NCBI GenBank assembly: GCA_934501115.1
Contig: CAKSTO010000007.1
Coordinates: 1 to 52,620 of the forward strand
Reading direction: 5' to 3'
DNA from: an uncultured Faecalibacterium sp.
GTDB lineage: Bacteria > Bacillota > Clostridia > Oscillospirales > Ruminococcaceae
DNA length: 52,620 nt
Below are positions 29,884 through 37,389 of this stretch, in pieces. Below the pieces are notes generated by a model. It ran no database searches and was not told the origin of the DNA. It was given only the letters and a program-made list of their open reading frames with translations. How positions within the stretch are numbered: the stretch's first letter is position 1; the number at the start of each line of letters is the position of its first letter. The position numbers were made by a program, and so were the translations under genes.

Positions 29884-32553
29884 ATGGCAACAGATCTCGG
29901 GCAGGAATTCTGCTCTCTGCGCGATACCTATATTGAAAAGCAATTCGGCCGCCTGAACGATATGCAGCGTCAGGCTGTGTTTACCACTGACGGGCCGCTG
30001 CTGATCCTCGCTGGTGCGGGCAGCGGAAAGACCACCGTGCTGGTCAACCGTATTGCGAACCTCATCCGTTTCGGTTCAGCTCATGGCTCCAGACAGACGC
30101 CCCGCCCGGTGACCGAGGAAGATGTGAAAGCCCTGCGTAACGCCATCATGACCGGCACGGATGCACCCGGCTGGCTGGACGGGATGCTGCGCCAGAATGC
30201 CGTGCGCAGCTGGAATGTGATGGCGATCACCTTTACCAACAAAGCTGCCGGGGAGCTGAAAGAGCGTCTGCGCCGGATGCTGGGCGGCGAGGAAGGGGAC
30301 GAAGTGTTTGCTTCTACCTTCCACTCGGCCTGTGTGCGCATCCTGCGCCGCTGGGCAGAGGAGATCGGTTATCCCCGCAGCTTCACCATCTATGATACCG
30401 ACGATTCCCAGCGTGTGATGAAGGCGGTCTATAAAGACCTGAATGTGGATGATAAATTCCTGCCCATTAAGGCAGCGATCAATCAGATGAGCCGCTGGAA
30501 GGATCAGCTTGTCAGCCCGGAACAGGCGCTGGCGAACCCTGCAAAGGACACCAAGGGTGCGCTGACCGCCCGCATTTATGCTGCCTACGAGAAGAAGCTG
30601 AAGGAAGCCGGTGCTTTCGATTTCGACGACCTCATCTATCAGACGGTGCAGCTGCTGGCTGAACATCCGGATGTGCGGGAGTTCTACCAGAACAAATACC
30701 GCTACCTGCTGGTGGATGAGTATCAGGACACCAGCGTGGCGCAGTTCCGGCTGGTCAGCCTGCTCACCGGCCCGGAAAAGAACATCTGCGTAGTGGGCGA
30801 TGATGACCAGAGCATCTATCGCTTTCGCGGTGCGACCATTGAGAATATCCTGAATTTTGAGCGCATCTATAAAGGCACCAAGACCATTCGGCTGGAACAG
30901 AACTATCGTTCCACCTCCAATATTCTGAATGCCGCGAATTGCGTGATCCAGCACAACACGGAGCGCAAAGGTAAGACTCTGTGGACGGATAACGGCGAGG
31001 GCGACAAGGTGCAGGTGTACACTGCCGAGAACGAGCAGGATGAAGCCAGCCATATTGCGGATGTGATCGGTGAGCACCTGAGGGCAGGCGGGCATCTGGC
31101 CGACCATGCCATCCTCTACCGCATGAACGCCCAGTCGGCACCCATCGAAAGCTATTTCACCCGTGCGGGCATCCCGCACAAGATCGTGGGCGGACAGCGC
31201 TTCAATGACCGTAAGGAGGTCAAGGATATCCACTCCTATATGTCCATCATCGCCAACCCCCGCGATGATGTGCGTCTGCGTCGCATTATCAACGAACCCG
31301 CCCGCAAGATCGGTGCCACAACGGTGGAGGTTATCGCAGATCTGGCCGGGCAGGAAGGCGTGAGTATGCTGGATATCATCAGCCGCGCTGACCAGTACGC
31401 AAAGCTCAGCCGTGCTGTGATGCCGCTGCTGAAATTCTGGCAGATCTACCAGCGCCTGCAGGAGTCGCTTGAGACTCGCACGCTGGACGAGTTTGCCTCC
31501 GATGTGATCGAACTGACCGGCTACAAGGCAATGCTGGAAGCGGACGCCGCCAAGGGACACGAGGATGCGGCAGACCGCTTGCAGAACCTTGGTCAGCTGG
31601 TGAACAATGTCAAAAATTACTGTGACCAGCATGGTGAGGAAGCGGAACTGGAGGGATATCTGGAAGACATCGCCCTGATCAGTGACATCGACAGCTATAA
31701 TGAGAGTGCCGATCAGGTGGTTCTGATGACGATCCACTCTGCCAAGGGGCTGGAATTTCCCTATGTATTCCTCATCGGTATGGAGGAAGGCGTGTTCCCC
31801 AGTGAGATGAGCAAATATTCTGAAGCCGATCTGGAAGAAGAACGTCGTCTCGCTTACGTGGGCATCACCCGTGCCAAAAAGGAACTCTACATTTCCAACA
31901 GTGTCTCCCGGATGCTTTATGGCCGAACGCAGCGCAATGAGCCCAGCCGCTTCCTGCGCGAGATCGAGCCTGAGTATATCGAGGAGACCCGCAGCCCCGC
32001 GCTGGAGCGCCGCTCTTCCATGGGCGGCTGGGGCGACCGGTATCGTGACACGGTGCCCGGCGGCGCGTCCGGTTATTCCGGGCCATCCGGCGGCAGCCGC
32101 AGCAGCTACGGCGGCTACGGCTCGGGTTACAGCAATCGCAGCGGTTATCTGAACCGCGAATACAATGCGGGCGAAAACAGGGGGTTCGGCTCTGCCTATG
32201 CCCGGAGCAGCAGCTCCGGCGGATACGGCGCCGGGTATGGAGGACGAAGCGGCAGCTTTGGCTCAAAGAACGGCAGCACCTATCGTTTTGAAAATTCTGA
32301 CGGATATTCGACGAAAAAAGCTGAAAAGCGGATATCCTTTACAGGGACGTCGACGATACAAAAGCCGACCGCACCGGGTGCGAAGCATTATGAGCCCGGT
32401 GATATCGTGGAGCACAAGGTGTTTGGGCGCGGCCGTGTAGTGACCGTGAAACCTGCTGCCGGAGACCAGATCGTGGAGATCGATTTTGAAAAGGTCGGCA
32501 TCAAAAAGACGATGGCAAATTTCGCACCGCTGACCAAAGTTACGGAGGAATGA
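29884..32553 (+). CDS. pcrA: UvrD/PcrA-type 3'-5' DNA helicase with a G/S/Y-rich tail
   Basis: An 889-residue superfamily 1A helicase for repair and replication. Motifs: Q-motif LNDMQRQAV, Walker A GAGSGKTT, Ia AITFTNKAAGELKERL, II LLVDEYQDTS, III VVGDDDQSIYRFRGA, IV LEQNYRS, V TIHSAKGLEFP and VI YVGITRAKKEL. About 35-40 extra residues lie between motifs I and Ia. From about residue 705 to 805 the tail is a low-complexity region of Gly, Ser, Tyr, Arg and Asn; it is followed by a conserved C-terminal module (GDIVEHKVFGRGRVVTV) that in PcrA binds RNA polymerase. First gene of a seven-gene run. Confidence 0.95.
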   Translation: MATDLGQEFCSLRDTYIEKQFGRLNDMQRQAVFTTDGPLLILAGAGSGKTTVLVNRIANLIRFGSAHGSRQTPRPVTEEDVKALRNAIMTGTDAPGWLDGMLRQNAVRSWNVMAITFTNKAAGELKERLRRMLGGEEGDEVFASTFHSACVRILRRWAEEIGYPRSFTIYDTDDSQRVMKAVYKDLNVDDKFLPIKAAINQMSRWKDQLVSPEQALANPAKDTKGALTARIYAAYEKKLKEAGAFDFDDLIYQTVQLLAEHPDVREFYQNKYRYLLVDEYQDTSVAQFRLVSLLTGPEKNICVVGDDDQSIYRFRGATIENILNFERIYKGTKTIRLEQNYRSTSNILNAANCVIQHNTERKGKTLWTDNGEGDKVQVYTAENEQDEASHIADVIGEHLRAGGHLADHAILYRMNAQSAPIESYFTRAGIPHKIVGGQRFNDRKEVKDIHSYMSIIANPRDDVRLRRIINEPARKIGATTVEVIADLAGQEGVSMLDIISRADQYAKLSRAVMPLLKFWQIYQRLQESLETRTLDEFASDVIELTGYKAMLEADAAKGHEDAADRLQNLGQLVNNVKNYCDQHGEEAELEGYLEDIALISDIDSYNESADQVVLMTIHSAKGLEFPYVFLIGMEEGVFPSEMSKYSEADLEEERRLAYVGITRAKKELYISNSVSRMLYGRTQRNEPSRFLREIEPEYIEETRSPALERRSSMGGWGDRYRDTVPGGASGYSGPSGGSRSSYGGYGSGYSNRSGYLNREYNAGENRGFGSAYARSSSSGGYGAGYGGRSGSFGSKNGSTYRFENSDGYSTKKAEKRISFTGTSTIQKPTAPGAKHYEPGDIVEHKVFGRGRVVTVKPAAGDQIVEIDFEKVGIKKTMANFAPLTKVTEE

Positions 32554-32559
32554 CATGCT

Positions 32560-33339
32560 ATGATGACTGTTCGACTGATCGCCCATACCCCGGAACCGGA
32601 AAAGGTGGTAGCCGCCGCGGCGAAGCTGTGCTATTCGGACGCCCACATCACAGACTTGCTGGACGGCTTAACGGAAGAAAAGACAGCGAAGTTTCTGACG
32701 ATGCTCAGCGATCTTGGCCATGCCAGCCCCATCGAGCACGCCAGCTTCACCTTTGGCATTGAGGGAGTCAGCCGGACACTGCTGGCACAGATCACACGCC
32801 ACCGCATCGCATCCTTCAGTGTCCAGAGCCAGCGTTATGTGCGTCTGGACGACTTCCGCTATGTGGTGCCGCCTGAGATCGAAGCGATCCCGGAAGCAAG
32901 GGCTGCGTTTCTCGCCAGTATGGAAGAGGACGCAAAACGTTACCTTGACCTTGCCCAAAAGCTGGAGGAAGGCCACACCGCCCGCCTGATGGCCGAGGGA
33001 ATGCCGGAAAAGCAGGCTCGCGCTAAGGCTTCCAAGCAGGCCAACGAGGACGCCCGCTTTGTGCTGCCGAATGCCTGCGAGACGAAGATGGTTGTTACCA
33101 TGAATGCCCGCAGCCTGCAGAATTTCTTCCACCTGCGCTGCTGCAGCCGCGCCCAGTGGGAGATCCGGGAGCTGGCAGAAAAGATGTTTGAGCTGGTGTA
33201 CCCGGAGGCTCCGCATATCTTTGCAAAGTCCGGCCCGGCCTGCGTGAGCGGCCCCTGCCCGGAGGGAAAAATGTGCTGCGGAAAAACCGCTGAGGTGCGT
33301 GCAAGGTATGCGGCGATCAAAGAAGGTGCTGCGTTATGA
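32560..33339 (+). CDS. thyX: FAD-dependent thymidylate synthase ThyX
   Basis: A 259-residue flavoenzyme that methylates dUMP to dTMP with methylene-tetrahydrofolate and NADPH. The ThyX motif is intact: ITRHRIASFSVQSQRYV near residue 80 (RHRxxS...QSQR), and the C-terminal half has LPNACETKMVVTMNARSLQNFFHLRCC. The Cys-rich tail (GPACVSGPCPEGKMCCG) is a variation seen in clostridial ThyX. ATG 32560 (or 32563) follows GGAGGAA; the 3' end overlaps tmk by ATGA, coupling consecutive steps of dTTP synthesis. Confidence 0.96.
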   Translation: MMTVRLIAHTPEPEKVVAAAAKLCYSDAHITDLLDGLTEEKTAKFLTMLSDLGHASPIEHASFTFGIEGVSRTLLAQITRHRIASFSVQSQRYVRLDDFRYVVPPEIEAIPEARAAFLASMEEDAKRYLDLAQKLEEGHTARLMAEGMPEKQARAKASKQANEDARFVLPNACETKMVVTMNARSLQNFFHLRCCSRAQWEIRELAEKMFELVYPEAPHIFAKSGPACVSGPCPEGKMCCGKTAEVRARYAAIKEGAAL

Positions 33340-34007
33340 GCAAGGGAAAGCTGATCGTCATGGAAGGGCTGGACGGCAGCGGAAAGGCTACGCAGGCAAA
33401 GCTGCTGGCAGAACATCTGGTGGAGAGGGGCTTCTCGGTGCGGGAGGTCACGTTCCCGGACTACGCCAGCGACTCCAGTGCGCTTGTCAAGATGTATCTG
33501 GCCGGGCAGTTCGGTGGGAGGCCGGATGATGTAAATGCATACGCTGCCTCCAGCTTTTATGCCGTGGACCGTTACGCAAGCTATAAAAAAGACTGGGGCC
33601 GCTTTTATGAGGGCGGCGGCATCGTGATCGCTGACCGTTACACCACCTCCAATGCGGTGCATCAGTGCTCAAAGCTGCCGCCGGAGCAGTGGGAAGGCTT
33701 TCTTGGCTGGCTGTTTGACTACGAGTTCCACCTGCTGGGGCTGCCTGCACCGGATCAGGTGATCTATCTGCAGGTCGATCCTGCCGTCAGCCAGAAGCTC
33801 ATGACCCAGCGCTACCACGGCGATGAGAGCAAGAAGGATGTGCACGAAAAAGACACCGAGTATCTTTCCCGCAGCCGACGTGCTGCAGAGTATTGTGCAC
33901 AGCATCTGGGATGGACGACTGTGCACTGCACACGCGGAGACACGATGCGCAGCATCGAGGAGATCCAGACGGAAGTACAGGGCATCGTGCTGAAGCAGCT
34001 GAAATAA
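33336..34007 (+). CDS. tmk: Thymidylate kinase
   Basis: A 223-residue kinase that phosphorylates dTMP to dTDP, the step after ThyX. P-loop GLDGSGKATQ at about 10-19; the DRY-type substrate motif IADRYTTSNAVHQ near 88-100; the Pro-containing ..VTFPDY region; LID-like segment near DESKKDVHEKDTEYL. It is a somewhat divergent form (long loop with AASSFYAVDRYASYKKDW) common in clostridia. Translationally coupled to thyX. Confidence 0.93.
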   Translation: MSKGKLIVMEGLDGSGKATQAKLLAEHLVERGFSVREVTFPDYASDSSALVKMYLAGQFGGRPDDVNAYAASSFYAVDRYASYKKDWGRFYEGGGIVIADRYTTSNAVHQCSKLPPEQWEGFLGWLFDYEFHLLGLPAPDQVIYLQVDPAVSQKLMTQRYHGDESKKDVHEKDTEYLSRSRRAAEYCAQHLGWTTVHCTRGDTMRSIEEIQTEVQGIVLKQLK

Positions 34008-34035
34008 AATTCGATAAGAGGGGGCATCCTGACAG

Positions 34036-34851
34036 ATGTATCGTTTGATGCTGCCGGCAGATAAGCCGGCTGTGCTGGCATTGTGGCAGAGCCAGCGCAA
34101 AGAGTCGAAAGAATTTGCCCAAAAGGCTGTGGAACAGTTTGCAGGAGAGCAGAATGTTTATGTGGCCGAAGAAAACGACAAGATCGCTGCGGTGGCGCTG
34201 GCTGTGCCGGTGACGCTGCAGGGGCACACGGGCACATATTTGTATGGTCTGTGCGGGGAAGGCAGCCTGCTCCTTGCCGGTCTGCTGGACTACCTGTGTG
34301 CGCAGCAAAAGCTGCGCGGTGCGGGCTTTACGGTGGCTGTGCCTGCCGATGCCGAGCAGGCTGCACTGCTGCAGGACAAGGGATTCGGATGGGCTTTTGC
34401 ACTGCGCTGCCTGCCGCGTGAGGTGGAGCGAAACCTGTGGAGTCAGGCCGAGTTTGACTCGGTCACCGCCAAAAAGCTCTGCGAATTGCGGGCAAGATTC
34501 TGGCCGGATACGGTGCAGCTCAGTCCGGAGCGCATGGCGGTCGTGATGGGGGATCTCTACTCAGCCGGTGCCACCATCGTTTCCAGCGATCACGGCTACG
34601 GCATTTACTTCCGTAAGGAAGATACCCTCTATTTTGTAGAGCTGCAGGCCGACACCGACCGAGCTGCAGAGGTTCTGATGGAAGCTGCCCGCGAGAAGGA
34701 AGTGATCGTGGAAAAAGCGGTCATTACAGTGGGCGCAGCGCAGCCGCTGTTTCTGGGTGAGGGTGCCCGACAGGAATACGGCATGATCCGTTTTGATGCA
34801 GAGCCTTTCGATGTAAGCGAAAGCTATATGCGCCTGATGCTGGAAAACTGA
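34036..34851 (+). CDS. GNAT-like acetyltransferase of unknown substrate
   Basis: A 271-residue protein with the layout of a GNAT: MYRLMLPADKPAVLALWQ at the start, a central AALLQDKGFGWAFALRC stretch that matches the late GNAT beta-strand, and a second, SCP-like or duplicated domain (about 140-270) with YFVELQADTDRAAEVLMEAA. The pyrophosphate loop is not canonical, so acetyl-CoA binding is uncertain. Position between tmk and mltG, with gaps of 28 and 17 bp, marks it as part of the same operon. Confidence 0.65.
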   Translation: MYRLMLPADKPAVLALWQSQRKESKEFAQKAVEQFAGEQNVYVAEENDKIAAVALAVPVTLQGHTGTYLYGLCGEGSLLLAGLLDYLCAQQKLRGAGFTVAVPADAEQAALLQDKGFGWAFALRCLPREVERNLWSQAEFDSVTAKKLCELRARFWPDTVQLSPERMAVVMGDLYSAGATIVSSDHGYGIYFRKEDTLYFVELQADTDRAAEVLMEAAREKEVIVEKAVITVGAAQPLFLGEGARQEYGMIRFDAEPFDVSESYMRLMLEN

Positions 34852-34868
34852 GATAAAAAGGAGTGCTT

Positions 34869-36008
34869 ATGGCACAAAAAAGTTCGCACGCTGCCCGCAA
34901 AAAGAGCGGTGCATGGAAGATCCTTCTGGTATTGGTTGTGCTGTTGGCATTGGCTGCCGGCGGTACGCTGCTGTTTGCGCACAACGAGATCAGCGGCAAT
35001 GGCAGACCCGGTGCGGAGGTAACGGTGAGCATCCCGCAGGGCAGCGGCGTTTCCACCATTGCGCAAAAGCTCAAGGATGCAGGAGTGATCCGCTCGGCCT
35101 ATCTGTTCCGCTGGTATGTGGGGCAAAAGGGGGCGGCATCAAAGCTGCAGTATGGCGATTTTACCCTGCAGAAGAGCGCCTGCTCTTACGATGCTATTAT
35201 TGCGGCTTTGTCCACCTACGCCAAAGCCGAGACAGTGCGTGTGACCATTCCGGAGGGGACGACGGCTATTGCGATCGCCCGGAAGATGGAAGCTGCCGGG
35301 CTGTGCAGCGCCGAGGACTTTCTGAAAGAGGCCAATGAGGGCGATTTCGGCGAGTACACGTTCTGGCAGTACGTGCCGGACGATGCCGATGCGCCTGACC
35401 GCTTTATGAAGTGCGAAGGTTATCTCTTCCCGGATACGTATGAGTTCCTGAAGGACGATACGGTGCACAACTATGTGAGCACCTTCTATGCGCAGTTTGA
35501 TGCGCAGATCACGGACGAGATGTATGCCGAACTGAAATCGCAGGAGATGACTCTGCCGCAGCTGATCACGCTGGCATCTTTTGTGCAGGAAGAAGCCGGC
35601 AACGATCAGGACTCCAATGTGGCGCAGGTGTTCCGCAACCGTCTGGCGGAGGGATCGCCTTACCCCCGCCTGCAGAGCAATGCCTCCAGCTATATCCAGA
35701 GCGATGCGGACAACAACTATCTCTGGAACTGGGTGGCACCCTACTATGGAGGCTGGGATAATATTCCTGAAAACATCGTGGCTGCGTATGATACCTACAG
35801 CTGCAAGGGCTTGCCGGCAGGCCCTGTCTCCAATCCCGGCCTTGCTGCCATCAAGGCTGCGCTTGAACCGCAGCCCGACGAGGATGCAAGAGACGCCTAT
35901 TTCTTTGTCACCGACCTCAAGGGCAGATATTATTATGCCCATACCCTCAGCGAACACAATGCGAACTGCCAACAGGCTGCGGCGGTGAATAAAACCGTAA
36001 ATAAATAA
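34869..36008 (+). CDS. mltG: Endolytic murein transglycosylase MltG
   Basis: A 379-residue YceG/MltG protein that cleaves nascent glycan strands at the membrane and sets chain length. One TM helix at about residues 16-38, a LysM-like domain (about 50-125) and the catalytic domain with CEGYLFPDTYEF, the catalytic Glu in LASFVQEEAG, VFRNRL..SPYPRLQSNAS and CKGLPAGPVSNPGLAAIKAAL. The ATG at 34869 has AAAAGGAG upstream. A neighbouring U32 peptidase gene matches the mltG neighbourhood of other Firmicutes. Confidence 0.95.
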   Translation: MAQKSSHAARKKSGAWKILLVLVVLLALAAGGTLLFAHNEISGNGRPGAEVTVSIPQGSGVSTIAQKLKDAGVIRSAYLFRWYVGQKGAASKLQYGDFTLQKSACSYDAIIAALSTYAKAETVRVTIPEGTTAIAIARKMEAAGLCSAEDFLKEANEGDFGEYTFWQYVPDDADAPDRFMKCEGYLFPDTYEFLKDDTVHNYVSTFYAQFDAQITDEMYAELKSQEMTLPQLITLASFVQEEAGNDQDSNVAQVFRNRLAEGSPYPRLQSNASSYIQSDADNNYLWNWVAPYYGGWDNIPENIVAAYDTYSCKGLPAGPVSNPGLAAIKAALEPQPDEDARDAYFFVTDLKGRYYYAHTLSEHNANCQQAAAVNKTVNK

Positions 36009-36130
36009 ACTCTCTCAGTCAGCTTCGCTGACAGCTCTCCCGAAGGGGAGAGCTTTTCCGCTTGAGGAAAAGCAGAAAACCTCCCCCTCTTGGGGGAGGT
36101 GGCAGCGCGCCAGCGATGACGGAGAGGATT
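36008..36130 (+). repeat. Palindromic interspersed repeat between mltG and the U32 gene (about 123 bp)
   Basis: Ends form the imperfect inverted repeat AACTCTCTCAGTCA / TGACGGAGAGGATT. Inside are GTCAGC-ttc-GCTGAC, AGCTCTCC / GGAGAGCT followed by TTTT (36033-36057), and ACCTCCCCC-tctt-GGGGGAGGT (36079-36100). It resembles the element at 21311-21426 in size, ends and hairpin content. It touches the mltG stop and its terminator-like stem may lower expression of downstream genes. Confidence 0.7.
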
Positions 36131-36155
36131 GCAAAAAAAAGAGAGGAATTTGATT

Positions 36156-37379
36156 ATGCTGCAAATCCCGGAACTGCTCGCCCCGGCGGGCGATCTGGAA
36201 CGCCTGCGCTACGCCATCAACTATGGTGCAGATGCCGTTTACTGCGGCCTGCCGGAGTTTGGCATGCGCTCAGCCCCGGCTAATTTTACGCCGGAGCAGC
36301 TGGCAGAAGGCGTTATCTACGCCCATGCCCGTGGCCGAAAGGTCTATCTGACAATGAATACTCTGCCTACGAACGAGGAGGCCGACCGCCTGCCTGACGC
36401 GATCAAAGAAGCGGCAAAGGCTGGTGTGGATGCCTTTATCGTGGCAGACCTCGGCGTGCTGGATGCCTGCAAGAGATTCGCGCCGGAGATCGAGGTGCAC
36501 ATGTCCACGCAGACCGGCATCACCAACTGGGCTGCAGCCCGCGCTGCCTACAATATGGGTGCAAAGCGCGTGGTGCTGGCGCGCGAGATGACCCTGCAGG
36601 ACATCGCTGTCCTGCGCGATAAGACCCCGCCTGAGCTGGAGATCGAAGCCTTTGTGCATGGTGCCATGTGCATGAGCGTATCCGGGCGATGCCTGCTTTC
36701 TAACTATATGGCGGGTCGTGACGCCAACCGCGGACAGTGCGCCCAGCCATGCCGCTGGAAGTATTATCTCAGCGAGGAGACCCGCCCGGGTCAGCTGTAC
36801 GAGATCGGTGAAAACGAAAACGGCAGCTATATCCTCAATGCAAATGATCTGTGCACCGCTCCCTTCATCGACCTGATCTGCAAGGCAGGTGTAGACAGCC
36901 TGAAGATCGAGGGGCGTGCCAAGACCTTCTATTATGTTGCCAGTGTCACCGCTGCCTACCGCAAGGCGCTGGACGCCTATCTGGCCGATCCGTTCAACGA
37001 TCATTTCGAGCTGCCTGCCGAGGTTTACGAGGAGCTCACCCGTACCAGCCACCGCCACTACTCGCCGGGCTTCTACTTTGGCCGCGAGCAGGCCAAACAG
37101 GCCACAGACAGCGCTACTTACATCCGTGAGTGGGAGTTCGTAGGTACGGTGGAAAGCTGGGCAGACGGCGTTGCATCCTGCCAGCAGAGGGGAAAGTGGA
37201 GCATTGGCGATACACTGGAAGCTCTCTGCCCGGATGGACGCAGCATCCCGCTGACGCCGGAATGGATCAAAAACGAAGCCGATGAGGCGATGGAAAGCAC
37301 CCCTCACGCTATGGAAAAGTACACCATCCCCACGCCGGAGCTGCCCCCCATGAGTCTGCTGCGGCGGAAAACCGTATAA
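36156..37379 (+). CDS. Peptidase U32 family protein (TrhP-type tRNA hydroxylation)
   Basis: A 407-residue U32-family protein. The signature EAFVHGAMCMSVSGRCLLSNY (about 175-195) and the flanking Cys-rich GQCAQPCRW, which with other cysteines can hold an iron-sulfur cluster, are intact; the N-terminal half is a TIM-type barrel (ELLAPAGDLERLRYAINYGADAVYCG). Members next to mltG in Bacillus (YrrN/YrrO) and E. coli YegQ/TrhP make 5-hydroxyuridine at tRNA position 34 using prephenate, so a tRNA-modification role is more likely than proteolysis. ATG 36156 follows GAGAGGAA. The methyltransferase gene usually between mltG and U32 is absent. Confidence 0.9.
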   Translation: MLQIPELLAPAGDLERLRYAINYGADAVYCGLPEFGMRSAPANFTPEQLAEGVIYAHARGRKVYLTMNTLPTNEEADRLPDAIKEAAKAGVDAFIVADLGVLDACKRFAPEIEVHMSTQTGITNWAAARAAYNMGAKRVVLAREMTLQDIAVLRDKTPPELEIEAFVHGAMCMSVSGRCLLSNYMAGRDANRGQCAQPCRWKYYLSEETRPGQLYEIGENENGSYILNANDLCTAPFIDLICKAGVDSLKIEGRAKTFYYVASVTAAYRKALDAYLADPFNDHFELPAEVYEELTRTSHRHYSPGFYFGREQAKQATDSATYIREWEFVGTVESWADGVASCQQRGKWSIGDTLEALCPDGRSIPLTPEWIKNEADEAMESTPHAMEKYTIPTPELPPMSLLRRKTV

Positions 37380-37389
37380 GGAGAACACC

